Shown one piece after another: positions 21,472-34,234 of a stretch of DNA of 64,000 bases. Each line of letters starts with the position of its first letter. Positions within the stretch are counted from its first letter, which is position 1. The translations under genes and the position numbers were made by a program. Under the pieces are notes generated by a model. It did no database searches. It had not been told where the DNA came from and saw only the letters and a list, made by a program, of their open reading frames with translations. The stretch comes from Platynereis dumerilii. Its lineage: Eukaryota; Annelida; Polychaeta; Phyllodocida; Nereididae. The stretch spans positions 128,317,138-128,381,137 of the forward strand of contig JAPTHN010000001.1 in NCBI GenBank assembly GCA_026936325.1. Reading direction: 5' to 3'.

Positions 21472-24400
21472 CAGTACAACCCAATAAATTTTCCGAATTC
21501 CCACGCCCTCAGGAAGATTCCCTCACTCCCAAGTCCCAACCACTCACTTCTATGCCCCGGCACTCACTTGCTCGCCCTTCAATGCCCTCAGTTCGATTCC
21601 CTAGTTGAGCTAACACTGGTGCCCTCTTCTGTTACCCACAAGTAACAGGCACCATTGACTGCCTTTCACCTGTACCCCCATGCACTTCTTGGGGTAACAT
21701 GTTTCATTGGGAATGGCTATGAATGATGGCTTTGTGAAATGTATAATGTATTCAACATGCAAACTATATACACTCCTATAGGAATGAAGAAAGTGCGTGT
21801 TTCTCAGTCTTAAGGAATTAAATTGATTTTATTATTTTAGGACAGCCCTAGATTGCTTGCTTTGTAAACAAAAGACGGGTTTTAAACTTCACAGAGGACA
21901 ATTTGGTTATATCTTGTGAAAAAATACTGAATTTAAACATTTTTAAACCTAGAGGCATGAAAAAATATCATGCAATTAGCAAGACAAATACATTATAGCA
22001 TATATTTATCACTTCAACAAACATCACATGTGTAGTGGCTAATTAATTGTATATATTGTAAAAGTATTATGAATCATTTATTATCCTGAGATCTGATTTT
22101 TCAAAAAAAAAGACGCATATCACTGAACCAAGAAAAAGTCCAGGTGTAATGTATGGATACATGCTTCATTGCACACTGGAAATCCCCTTCCAGGGGTTCA
22201 TTGCCATCACGTGTTTTCTCTCTTTGTTAAAACAATAAAAGTCTTCACCCTTCAGTGGTCACTGAAATACCCTTCATAGAGGTGCGTAGAAAAACCCCCA
22301 AGTAATTTTTAGGCCTAAAAGGAGAGCCTATCTCAAAGACCAATGTAAATCATTGATTTTATATAAAATGTTCAGTTACAGCATACTATCATTGTGCTGA
22401 ATTCTGAAAGAAAATTCCATATATATACTATAGTAAGTTACCCGGAGATTGGAAGAAGAAAAATAAGAAATATTAAAATAGATGAATAGATAGATTAAAA
22501 AGAGAGATTGAGAGAAAGATATACATAGATATTGATTTGTTGATTGATAGGACCGAGATAAACTGAGAGAATTTACAAAGAGAGACAGGCATTTTTATGT
22601 TAATAATTAAGAATTCTCAGTAATGTTTCCCCATTGAATAATCAATCATTTACAATAGCCGTAGATTGGAATGGAAGACGATAAAAGTGGGCAAAATTAG
22701 CCCAGCAAGTTCTTAAAACAGGACATAATGGCCCAATCATCAATGCATCTATGTATCTGCCAATATAGGCCTACATTGGTATGATCGTCCTTCCTTGCCT
22801 AGCTTTTGGTGCCTTTTAATAAATTTGTAAACACTTGCTGTGGCTGGAATTGTGGCATGCTGTTGCATAGCAGCAGGACATTTCAATTTCGCGGGAAAAG
22901 GAATGGCAGAGCTGTTGCATGGATTGTCTGCTGCACAAAAAATGTAATTCACATCAATTACGATATGTAGAAGATTTGAATAGAGTCGAAAATGGGAGGG
23001 TTCTGCCTCAGTAACATCTGGAAGGCAGAGGGTGAATTAGAGACTTCCTGCATTCAGTATAATCCCGTACGCTATCATTTTGATATAATAGATAATTCCA
23101 GTTGCTCTTGACGCTGTGCGAAGGAATATATAAACCGAAAATTCTAGGTTGTTTTCATGCATTTGCTGTATTATACGAATAGGCCTACATTTCTATGCAA
23201 TTCAAAATATTGATATTACAAATGTCATCATTATATATCATTATCAATTTTGAAATGTATTATTTTTTAATCAATTGGACATTCCAATGTAAATGTTGTC
23301 AAGCTCAATTGCAATTAGATGAAGGGTAATGCCAATACATAAGGTAATCCTCACTTAGCACCTGTTATTTTAATGTCATTTCCTTTGCCTAATAAATTAA
23401 AACACTGTTTTTGTGGCCCTAGGGCAGACACAGCTCTACACATTTTTTTTTACTGGATTTATGTGCATGCAGTTTATATTTAAAAGGTATTAAATGTACG
23501 CATATCTCTATGATCAATATTCAATAAGAAACAATGCAATGAATCTTTATAACTTGGTCAGTTGATAATGTAATAATTTTTAGCCGAAGGATGGCCTTAA
23601 GGCCAGCCTTGGCTGTTTCTGGTCCTTTGCGGGGAAGTTCTCTGTTGCAAATTATACGCAAAAACGTTTGACAGAAGGGGCTTTGGGCTGAAATAATGTT
23701 CTGGGTTAAGTCTAATGGGTTATGTGCACAAAAATTTGGAAGTAAATTTGGGATTTTTGTACTATTAGCGGTAATTTCTTGCTGTCAAGGTCAATAGGGA
23801 TCACCCTGTTACACTGGCCGACATCATCGGCCATCTGAATCAAGCGCTGAGTGACTGTGTCTTTTGACCCAGGCCTGGCCTCTCTTTGGATCACTGATCA
23901 CATGATCAGCCTGGACCAATCAGAGGGCAAGATATTGGCCACTCCCCCTCCCTTGGCCAATGTGCTCTCAGGGCTGGAATTTCACATACCATAAACTGGC
24001 CCAAACCCAGTGCAATTGAACTGGCTCCTAATCAGCTAATCAAAAAGACCGTGTATCCTCTGGTGTCTTAATTGGCCATGCAGTCTCTGGGCTGTGTGTG
24101 CGGTCAACCATGGCAGGCCAGTTGCTGCTTATTGTTTACCAATTTTAAAAGTCTTACAGTGTTCTAAAATACATGAGGCTTGGAATTAGCTACAAATAAG
24201 CATTACAGTAGTTAAAATTATGCAAAATAAAGTGGTTTTGATACCAAAAACCGTATACCAATGCCTATGTTGACCCTATGAAGGAACAAGTTGATCCACT
24301 GGCCAGAGCTCTGGGGATTCCCCACTGGCTGCAGCATGCAGGATGCTGTTTGCAGTGCACCTGTGTGCATGGTAGTATGGATATTCAAAGCACTGTGAGA

Positions 24401-24901
24401 GTCAAAGCAGTTTTAAATATTGCCTGTTACGGCTGACATAGTTGAATGGCAAAACAGCTTGAAATACAGAATTAATTTAAGTATTTTGATTCATCCAGCA
24501 CAATATTAGACAACCTCTGATACCAGCAATTAGCAAGCATTTTGAAGTGAAGGTGACATTGATAGCTATAGCTATCAAACCTTCTTAATTGCAATTCAAG
24601 CTGTTCTTGCTTCTTTGACACCTTCAGCAGGTCATTTCACCCCTGTCAGTCAAGTGCTATTATGGTGACCTCACTGTCACTGACCTGTCTAAGGTGACAG
24701 CCTGGGCTGACACATGAAGAAGTGCTATTGACAATTAGCTCAGAATGTCTGATTGCTTTTTGCCAGTACTATTAACTTCATTTAACTGATGATCAATATG
24801 ATGAAGACCTTGGCCCTGTATTGTACATATAATTGTATAGGAACTGAATTGAACTAAGGCACAAGCCCAAGCCTTACATTCTTTCTTGTCTGTAGTACAT
24901 A

Positions 24902-25282
24902 AACAAGAGCAGGTATACTGCCTCCATATCCCCCATGCCCTACACATCTACCAATACCCAACAGAATTCCAATTTTAGTTATGGCAAATATTTCCACCAG
25001 GTGCACAATTGTGCATACATGTAAGGAGGTGGAGACACCTGGGGGTGGAGTTCGCTTTTAAAAATAACATGGCTGCAGGCCAAAAGCACAGCAAAAAGTA
25101 TTTGGGATCTGGAAATGGTTATGATATTTATTGATTTATGGTCAGATTTGACAAGTTTAGGGGGGTCTTTGAATGTTTGGAAAGGATGAGAATTGTGCAT
25201 TGTGTGGTGTTTGAGATATTTGATGGACGCCATGACATGGAGACTAAAAGTAAAATCCCCCATAGCATAGCATGGGGGATAA
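24902..25282 (-). mobile_element. HLE 380 bp family, copy 2
   Basis: Nearly identical to copies at 9208 and 53434. On the minus strand it starts TTATCCCCCATGCTATGC and ends GGCAGTATACCTGCTCTTGT plus T. The flanks (CTTGTCTGTAGTACA on the left, GGAAATTTCAGTAGTGTAAG on the right) match a paralogous unoccupied sequence at 25908-25985 (CTTGTCTCTGGTACACC, GGAAATTTCTATAATGTAAG), which supports insertion without a long target duplication. Confidence 0.85.
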
Positions 25283-27344
25283 TTAAGGAAATTTCAGTAG
25301 TGTAAGGTTATACTTAAATTGCATTTAGGCACAGGCCCAAGCCAGAATGTACCTGTCCCTCAGTGTCAAAAGCCTCCACCATTGGTGGAGGGACAGTCTG
25401 AAATGGGAAATGGCACAAAATCGAATTAAAATCACTTCGCCTTCATGTACCAAGTTTAAATAATCTCAAAACTGAAGTTCCAAATTGGAGTCTTGTCAGA
25501 TCTTATCAAAATCACAAGTCAACCATTTTGATCAAAATGGTGCTCTTTAACATTAAAAGCAGTGGGAAGGTGTAGGTATAGATGGCGCCACATGTGGCAT
25601 CCAGGAACCAAATAATTGCCATTTTTTATCTGCTGATATTTCAACTTATAACTGCCAGATACAAGTGCTGCAGTGTATATATATCTGAAATTGATGTAAT
25701 ATTTTAGTCAACTCACTTTCTATTCCCCCCCCCCTATGATTCCAATTCATGCCGAAATCCATCAGACTGCTCACTGTTGTTTGCAAGTGATGTTGCCCCT
25801 CTTCTTTTTCACTTCCCACCTGCACATACAGAGGCAAACCTCAAGCATTTTGGTAAAAGAAGCAGTCTGGTTTCAGACTGGGCTCATGCCTTATATTCTT
25901 GTCTTGCTTGTCTCTGGTACACCAATTTCTGGAAATTTCTATAATGTAAGGTTATGCTTGATTAAATTACATTTAGGCACAAAATAAATAAATCTAAATC
26001 TAAATCTAGGCAGGGGTGTATCCAGGAACCAGTTAAGGGAGGGGAGTTTGTTGCAGATGGTCTTGGCGAGGCACGAAGGGCCAAAGCCTATTCGGCGAGG
26101 GGTCTGGGGGCCTCTTTGGGCCCACGCAGCCAACGGATTTTATGTTGCTGGATATTGATTCTGAGCAGTTTTAAGGTTATGCAAATGCTGCTTTTCCAAG
26201 ACTTTCTGTAAGTCATCATTATACAATCATGTGTAATTTGAGAATCCCTTACTCAGCGCCATGATCAGGATAACGGAAAAGTGTCCAATAATGAGAAAAT
26301 AGTCTATCAAAAAAAAGACCTTAAATTTAAAAGACAATTGTTTTAAGTAAAAGTGGCGTTTCAGAAGAACAATTTATAGGCCCCGAAAGTCTTGATTTTC
26401 AATATAGGGTCATTCCATGTCAAATCAACCAAATTCCAGAAAGTGCCCCACCTGACCCCCTCCGATTTTTTTCAAATTTCACACACATGAGTGGTGTTAT
26501 TTGAAAGGAACATCAGTAAAATTTTAGGTGAATACGATAAAAATTTTGAATTCTATGAGGCACTGAAGTTGAAGAGGTGGGTTAAGAAACTGCATTGCCA
26601 GCCGTTTTAAAGTTATCATATCTCCGAACTGGCATGAAGTATGAGTCTTAAACTCTGGTTATCACTTAATATATAGAGTAGAGTTATAGTAATTGACAAC
26701 TGTAATATTTCTACATGTGTCGATGTGCCCCTCATAAAGTGTCAAAGATTGATAAAAAATTGCACAAAAGCCCATTTTTCATGCCCTTGTGTGACAACTT
26801 TAAAACTTCGGAAAATTATATAACTTTAGGGAAAGCAATTTTGTGGTATAGTGGGCCTCTATGCCAAATATTAGATTTATATCTGCTTTTTCCTTCAAGT
26901 AGTAGCCAGGTTAATTTTGAAAAAAATTAAATTGACACATTTTCAAGGCCTTATTTGGCCATGTGGGATAGGTGACCCAAATTTTTTAATGCAACCACTT
27001 GAAAGATCATAAGATTGCCCTCAATTCCATACCAAATTCGTTTTGTGTATATTGATCCTTCAATGTTAGAAAAATAGGGAAAAAGGTATATTTTGCTAGT
27101 CACAATATCACAAGAGTTTGCCATAAATTGTCACAGAAGAACTTCTCTGAAGTGTGATTTGTAAAAAAACTAGTTGCCAAATGCTTTAAAAAAATCAAAT
27201 AGATAGATAGAAGGTAGATACTTTAAGTGCAGCCCTCTAAGCCCAGTTCTGGACTCTGCATTAATATTGGAAAAATTTGTAATAATCCATGTAAAAAAGT
27301 TGACTGTAGATAAATGTACCAATAATATGTTTTATGTATGACTA

Positions 27345-27672
27345 TTAAGGAACTGTTTGAACGTGTTTGTAATGATAGTGAACATATTTTGATCGAGCAC
27401 ATAGTTCCTTCCAACAGTGCTTGCAAAGTTTGTCACATTCAAAAGGATGTGGTACCCAGCATTGGTCCTTTCGCCTGGGCAAAGAGAACGATGGTGCTGG
27501 ACCCTTGGGTCTCAAAAAGTCAAGAAAAACTTCAGCATGTTCCTCAGAAACTTCTACCACATTGCCCAAATACCAGTTCTTGTCATAAACGGCAATGACA
27601 AACTGTCCAGGATTCAGATTCCTGATGTCGCCTACCTCAGTGTCACGATTCTGTGCAGAAGCTGCATTGCTG
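27345..27672 (-). CDS. Exon-like block of unknown gene inside the foldback element
   Basis: On the minus strand an open frame reads GDIRNLNPGQFVIAVYDKNW and continues YLGNVVEVSEEHAEVFLDF, PSFSLPRRKDQCWVPHPFEC and a stop at 27345. The pattern (hydrophobic-VYD-x-W-YLG-V, then E/D-rich, then CWVP) resembles a small barrel-like C-terminal domain I have seen in marine invertebrate and transposon-linked proteins, though I cannot name it. The frame joins directly to LINE reverse transcriptase sequence near 27672. It may be the last exon of a transposase or of a captured host gene. Confidence 0.5.
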
Positions 27673-28230
27673 AAACAATTTTAGATATACTTGGCAATAT
27701 TGATATTGGCCTATAATTTTCAAAAAGGTAGTTTTCATTCTTTTTGTATATAGGGGTAATTTGAGCAATTTTCAATTTATCAGTTAAGCAGCCATTATTT
27801 ATCATTTGGTTGACTATCAGAGTCAGAGCATCAGCTATTTCATCTCCTATTAATTTAATCAGCTTGTTTGATAATCCATCTATACCACAACTTGTTTTTG
27901 GTTTAAGTCCTTTAATAATTTTCTGAATATCTTCTTTTTTAACATGATGAAATTGAAGATTGGTGTCATTGCTAGATGAATTTTTCATATAATCTTTATA
28001 TGATTTGCCTAGAGGCTGTTCAATGTTTTCTGCCAAGGAAGGGCCTATATTTACAAAGTATTTATTAAATTCTTCTGCTATCTTATTTTGATCTAAAACT
28101 GGAATATCATTTATTAAAAAATATCTCAGGAATTCCTCTTTTTCAGAATTTTTGTTTAACAATCCCTTTATTGTCACCCAGGTCTTCTTTATATCATCTT
28201 TATATATTTCAAAACAGCTGGTAAGCAATG
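27673..28230 (-). pseudogene. LINE reverse transcriptase fragment (N-terminal RT region)
   Basis: The frame reads IAEEFNKYFVNIGPSLAENI, then KPKTSCGIDGLSNKLIKLI and then ENYRPISILPSISKIV, matching the pre-RT and first RT blocks of Jockey/CR1-group LINEs (family: NYRPISLLPSFSKI). It stops abruptly after this block, and the active-site YADD region is missing, so this is not a normal 5'-truncated LINE copy. It lies in the same orientation as the adjoining exon-like block, inside the foldback element. Confidence 0.88.
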
Positions 28231-29669
28231 TGTGCTCCTTTACGTTTGAGAGACCACATCTTTAGACAAGTTCCAATGCCTCACTGTCTCTACTTTTCTT
28301 CAATTAATTTTATTGAAGGATCAATATACACAAAAAAAGTTTGGTATGAATTTAAAGATGACCTCAAGAACTGTTAGGAGGAATAAGTTAAAAATTTGGG
28401 TGACCTATCCCACATTGTGATTTTTTACTGTGAAAAAGGGTCGTTTTCAATAATTTTCAACTTTACCTGTTATTATTAGCACTTTTTTACTTAGCAAGTT
28501 CATTGTATTCTACAAAATGGTTGGAAATATGACAAAGACCATTACCATAAGATTTTGTTGCTCTGGATTAGCTGACAAATCTGTAGCAATCAATTGAAAT
28601 AGGCAATTTGGTGCAATTTGGACTAATATTTATTAATTTCCTGTGTAAAAACTATATTATTTAGGACCTTTAAAACTATCGATATGGGTAAATGGTGTCA
28701 TTCTTGGTATATCAGGTGAATTTTAGCCTTATTTCTTTAAGCGTTACATCTGAATCCTATTTTAAAGAAGCCATGAAAATGGCTTTCAAAATTTGCTTTT
28801 TCAACATCAAAGTCGCCTGGAAGCCAGAATTTTAGGGATAGGTAGCTGAAATTTTGCATATGTTCCTTCCAGATAGTGGACACCATTCGTGTGAAATTTC
28901 ATTAAAATCGAAGGGGGTCAGGTGGGGACCATTGGTTGATTTGACATGGAATGACCATATACATCAATGCTGGACGGCATTATGTTCTTGACCTGTTAAA
29001 AGTTGTTACAGGGCTCACCTGGTAAAATACAGTTTCCCTAAAAATGACAACAGATTGAATTTTTGTTTTAAAAAAAGGTCAGATCTAAAAGGAACAAATC
29101 AAAGAAATTTTTCGGAGTTTTGTAGAATCAGTGGTCAACATGGGTCTGACATCGGGGAAAATCCTGGAAAAACTTTTGTGATGAAAAATATAATTTTAAT
29201 ATTGTATTTTCACAATAAACTTTGGCACTTATGAGAAATTTTTTTAAAAGTCTTGTAAAGGTGACTTTAGTCTTGGGTAAAAGGGGGGGGGAGGTTCTGA
29301 CCCCCATATCCCCCCCCCCCTTGCACAGGCCCAATCCTTATATTCTTATCTTACTTGTATGGTGGCAATAAGTGCTGTAAATCAATGCCGACAAGCAATG
29401 ATGACATTAAAATGATGGTAGTTAAATGATAACTGTGAACTTTTTAAATTAACATGTAATAGTCCTGCCTCAAATATTTATATCACTCCATGAATTCTTC
29501 TCACAAATCTATGAAAAAATATTGACATCTTATATAATGTCAGAAAATGCTTCAACCACAATCTGAAATTTCCGTCTTATTGGTAAAGCAATGAGATTTT
29601 AACTGCCATTCTACAACTATCCAGACCAGTTTCATCACCCTTCGGCTTTGCAACCCGTGGGTTCTTGTT

Positions 29670-30223
29670 ATTTGAAATTGGAATGCTCACGTACGTGTAT
29701 TTGAACAAGCATCTAGATTATTCTTCTGCACTATTTAATGGTTGAAGGGGTAATGACAGAATCAATGAAGCATGAAGTCAATTGTCTTACCTGCGTAGCA
29801 CACCTTAACTTGAACCATGCATGTAATTCCACACTCCAATGCACACATTGTAATTCGCTCAAGTATGCTGGTAGAGCTTTCTGTTAATAAACTAATGAAT
29901 TACGGGAAAGGAAATATTTATTTTGTACAAATAATTTATTTTCTGTATTCCTATAATGGCATTAATTGATTGAATGAAGATACCAGTTTTGTAACACGGG
30001 AAATGTTGTAATCTAACAACATTTCAATAATTTAATTATGACTTTTTAATTTTGATGGCCTTCTTGATAGACTGTTTAGAATTAGACTACAAGCATTTCT
30101 TTTCATTTTAAAATTAGGTAGTATATAAAGATTTGTTATGATTTCAGGCAATTTGAATAACAATTAAAATTAATTAAGTATTACGAAATAAATTAGCCGC
30201 TTTTCAAACTTCTTGATAGATTT
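29670..30223. other. Remnant of the TA-flanked transposon between two HLEs
   Basis: AT-rich sequence lying between HLE-3 and HLE-4, inside the 21472-32574 transposon. I see no ORF or hairpin. Confidence 0.5.
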
Positions 30224-32242
30224 TTAGCTAGCCAAAGGCGTAGCTATTGGAATGGGTGATATGGGATTCTGAAAACCATAAACCAATATAGCTTAATTAC
30301 CATTCAGGAGTGTAATTAGATAATGCAATACATTGGATTTCCTGTGTCAATATGGTCAAGGTGTGAACTTGAAATGCCATTAACCAGCAATGGGCTATGG
30401 ATAGATTGATAGATAGATAGATCCTTACAGAAAATCAGATGTGCAAATAGGAAATAGCTTGATATTCCATCTGCAAGCACCTCTTGAAGTGCTTGCACGT
30501 TATTTTTAGAACGTAACAGTGAACATAATGATTTAGTGCCTTGACTTTATTGATGAAAACATAAAAGTTATTAAAATCATCTTGATTTAAATTTTCATAA
30601 ATTTGGCCTGGTATAAAACTTCAATTGTACAACCAACCTTCTTCTCCCTCTAAAATGTGTGTTTTGATTGTATGATATTTTTGGCTTTCATGCATTTTAT
30701 TTCCTATTTTACCACAACATTGATTTTGTCACTAATTTGTTTAAAAAGAAGGGCCCCATAGTTTTAACTTTACAGGAATTCTATCAGTTAACCCAGGGGA
30801 AAAGTAGTGCTTGAATCTTTCAATCCCATTGGCTGATAGATTTCCCGACCATGCCTCTGATTGGTCCATCCAAGAGACAATCTGTACCCAGAGAATCTAC
30901 CCAGACGAATCCTTCAATTTTCGTACATTATCAAAAGATTTGCGTCAGAGCGTCACAGCCAATCAGCAAGTAGCATTCTCTCCAGTTCAAAACTTTACCG
31001 GCAATTTGCGAAGCATCTATTAACTTCTCAGAGATGTATGACCTATCATTTTGAAGCTTTCAGAGAGATCTATCTATTCCAGTAACTTGCTAGTCTGTAC
31101 GATTTGGGGAAGTCCTTGATTCGGTGAAATCGGCCTAATTTGCATAACCTGTGTGAAGGCCTGTTCATTGGCCAGGTTGGTGGGTGTGTCTGAATTATTC
31201 ACTGAACAGCTGAAGGCTTTGCTGAAGTGACAATCTGGAGTATTTTTAGTGAATTTCAGTGTAACATTAAAGCTTCACGACTTGGTCACTCCTTTAGGTT
31301 AAATTTTGAAAGTTGTGTTTCAGGAATCAAAGCGCTATGTCTGCTTCATGGTCCATAAGCAAGTTATGAATCACTGTTTTAACAAAAAGTTGTTTGGGGC
31401 CAATGTCCAGGCCACTTAGTGAAATGGGTTTATTCTAGGGCTCTATATCGTTGCCGACATTCAATACGATACGTATCATCTATCCACTTGATTGATACAC
31501 AATTCGTACTGTCGGACCTCAAATTCGGGCCGATCCGCATATATATTAGAAATCCGCCTCCCGAAAAAAAGAATTTTTGGCCCGGAAAGTTCATCTCACA
31601 CTAGAGCGGACGTCCAGATGACGATCTTCTCGAGTTCAGTGATTGATTTAATGGATATTTTCTGTCAAATCTCGGCTATAAACTGCTTTTTTTAGCTGGA
31701 TATGGCATTCATATAATTGAGCCATACCGAAGTGCTGTTTCAAAAACCAGTTCGGGAACCGACCAGACTGAACCGGTACGACCGGTATTTATTGAACTAG
31801 TGTAGACCCCTGGTTTATTCCTTTAATTGTACTTCACTTGCATTAAAATGAGAGAGAGAGTTCATATCATCTCAATTTATAGTAAATGTCTGTTCTTCAA
31901 ATCTGTCATGGCGGCAGTCACGCACATTCCTTCCTATTAAGGCGGAAGCTCCCTCTTTCAAGTCCATCCGCCTATCTACATGATCTATCTTACTAGCTAT
32001 TTATCTATCTTTCTTATTTTATTGTATTCTATTCTTTCCCTCCAATTTACAAGAAGCTTCTCAGTTGACTTTTATTTTGAGGATTTCATGATATTATTTA
32101 TATTCTTCAAATTGTTTTTTACATGTCTTCAGTATGGATATACTCTAGATTAGGTCAAAATTGCTATCAACCCATTCCATGTTAATCACTGCCCCTTTAA
32201 TATAATAGCAAATGGCTAGCTTTGAATTCGCGGATTCTTGTT
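30224..32242 (+). mobile_element. HLE-4, 2.0 kb Helentron-like element
   Basis: The left end is TTAGCTAGCCAAAGGCGTAG with AGCTA / TAGCT arms. The right end has GGCTAGCT (32214-32221), an imperfect palindrome GAATTCGCGGATTC and TTGTT ending at 32242. The subTIR AGCTAGCC / GGCTAGCT is exact. The inside has a GATA microsatellite (30403-30422) and no coding region. Confidence 0.75.
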
Positions 32243-32576
32243 CATTTTAATACTAATATTTAAACAGTATTTATAGTTAATTTATCAACATATTTAAGAA
32301 GAATAGTTTTCATTTGCAAAATTCTATATCTTCATCTTTTAGGAGCAGTGTTGTATATTGCAATCAGCTAATTTGCCTTCCTTGAATTTCCCACACCTGT
32401 GTTACCAGGTGATTCCAACAATTTCCCATAGAGGGACATCAGGCTGGGGGTAAATTGCATTGTTTGCTCAGGAGGGCAAGAGCAGGCAAGTGAGTGCAAA
32501 GTAGGGGATGTGCCTGGGAGTATAGGGGAGTGCAAAGGTGAGCTTCAGCTCGGAAAATTTATTGGGTTGTACTGTA

Positions 32577-34234
32577 GGGCGTCTTTCACATGTTTCAATT
32601 CCTTCTTCCTGTCTTCCTCCTCCGTGACCAGGTTCTCCGCGCGATTGACAAGAGTACGCACCACTGACCGTTTGTGTTCGAGGTGGTGATTGGAATTAAA
32701 GTTGAGATACTGGTCGGTGTGCGTACTCTTGCGGTAGACTGTGGTTTTGGTACTGCCATATTCCTGAACATGGACAAGGACATCGAGGAAGGAGAAGACT
32801 CCGTTGGTCTCAGCTTCATGCGTGAACTTGATGGTAGGGTTGGTGCTATTGAGATGTTCCGTGAATTCTTCTACCTCGTATTCATGTAGCATCGTAAACG
32901 TATCATCGACGTAGCGATACCAGATTTCGGGAGGGTTCTTCGCTGTACTAATAGCTCTGCGTTCAAAGTCCTCCATGAAAGATTGGCTATGATGGGTGAT
33001 ACCAGTGAACCCATTGCCGCTCCCTCTTGTTGTTGGTAGAATTCAGATTGATAGACGAAGTATGTTGTCTTCAAACACAAGTCGAGCAACTGGATTACAT
33101 CCTCCGCTTGTAGACTGGTCCTTGGTCGCCTGGTTAGCTCTTTCTGTAAATACCCCCTCACTACTTCGACCGCCTCGCTGATGGGGATGCTGGTGAAAAG
33201 CGCCGAGACATCAAATGATATCAATTTCCATGGGGGTGGGACTTCAAGATTCTTGATCTTATTGACAAAGTCTGTGCTGTTCTTGATGTGGTACGGTGTT
33301 CTACCAACCAAGGGTCCCAGAATCTTGGCCAGGTATTTAGCAGATTCATAGGTGATGCTGCCGATGCTAGACACTATTGGTCTGAGAGGGTTGTTGTCTT
33401 TGTGTGTCTTCGGGAGTCCGTAGAATTTTGGAGGTGTTGCTGCTGTCGGGTACGGTTGCTGCCATGTTTGATGTGTTATCCTGTTGTTATCCTACCATGA
33501 TTTTAAAAGCCGTACTAATTTGGCTTTAAATTTGTTAGTAGGATCAGTCTTAAGTTTAAGGTAAGTATCCCTATCTTCTAGTAACGTTTTTAACTTACTA
33601 TGGTAATCAACACTGTTCATTACGACTGTGACCCTACCTTTGTCTGCCGGTAGAATTTTGATGTCTTTCATGCGGGACAGGGACTGCAAGGCTTTCCTCT
33701 CTTCCAGGGTTATGTTCTGCTTGTATGATCTCCTCTTGGTAAGGATCCTGGTCACATCGCTTCTTAACGCTGCCGATTTTGTGGGGTCATTTATTTGTTG
33801 ACAAGCCAACTCCGTCGCCATGATGTAGTCGTCGACCGGAAGTTTGGGCGGTGTCACCGCGAAGTTTAGGCCGCTTGAAAGTAACGATCGTTCATTGTCA
33901 TCGATTTCAAAAGATGAAATGTTCATTACCCAGCAGTTCTTGTCTATTTCCTTGTTCTCGGTGTCACTATTCTCCATGGTTTTACTTCTGATGTGTTGAA
34001 ACTTTCGTTGTTGGCGTTCTTTTGTGGTGGCGAATTCCCGTTCGTGGACGGTTGTCAAGTGCTTACAAATGGCGGCCATGGTCGCTTCATTGTCAATTTC
34101 GCGGGAAAGTTTTTCGGAGATTCGTTCTTTTTCTTCTTCCAATCTTCTTGTTGTGAAATGACATTGTGCTAATGCCGCGTTGAGAAGTCTACGTTCTGTT
34201 TTTCGTAGGATGTCGTCAGCTAGGCGCCCCTTAA
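32577..34234 (-). pseudogene. Reverse transcriptase part of the Penelope-like element
   Basis: Recognisable blocks on the minus strand include [40 protein letters not shown] and [22 protein letters not shown] is the catalytic motif. After it comes SFLDVLV and [19 protein letters not shown], the thumb signature of Penelope-like enzymes. The N-terminal coiled part includes LPADKGRVTVVMN. The gene is a fossil with a few breaks. Its C-terminal continuation (GIY-YIG) lies at 20891-21471, separated by the inserted transposon. Confidence 0.92.

Larger units (their letters stand above)
26407..28956. mobile_element. 2.5 kb foldback element with ~670 bp inverted arms
   Basis: GGTCATTCCATGTCAAATCA begins the left arm and is found inverted at the right edge (TTGGTTGATTTGACATGGAA then TGACC). 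The arms stay alignable for roughly 670 bp, including the CCTATCCCACAT block and GATCAATATACACAAAA. ATATA stands on both sides. The 1.2 kb middle holds a minus-strand exon-like block (27345-27672) and a LINE reverse transcriptase piece (27673-28230). The superfamily is not identified; long arms plus a captured centre are typical of foldback elements. Confidence 0.8.
23580..29669 (+). mobile_element. HLE-3, large Helentron-like element
   Basis: The left end is TT then AGCCGAAGGATGGCC folding onto GGCCAGCCTTGGCT. The right end has the matching subTIR CCTTCGGCT (29639-29647), the palindrome AACCCGTGGGTT and CTTGTT ending at 29669. Just inside the left end GCAAATTATACGCAAAA matches the same position of HLE-5 (38.41 kb), so HLE-3 and HLE-5 share a lineage although their end hairpins differ. 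It contains a 380 bp HLE (24902-25282) and a foldback element (26407-28956). Without these it is about 3.2 kb and has no recognisable coding region. Confidence 0.78.
21472..32574. mobile_element. DNA transposon with TA duplication inserted in the Penelope-like element
   Basis: CAGTACAACCCAATAAATTT starts at 21472 and is found inverted at the right edge ending at 32574; similarity continues more weakly inward through CACTCACTTGC-type blocks. TA stands on both sides (21470-21471 and 32575-32576), and removing the insert plus one TA rejoins the two parts of the host element. The span is 11.1 kb, but two HLEs (23580-29669 and 30224-32242) account for 8.1 kb, leaving about 3.0 kb. No transposase motif was recognised in the remainder (21.5-23.6, 29.7-30.2, 32.3-32.6 kb). 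TA duplication fits Tc1/mariner or a related group. Confidence 0.8.
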
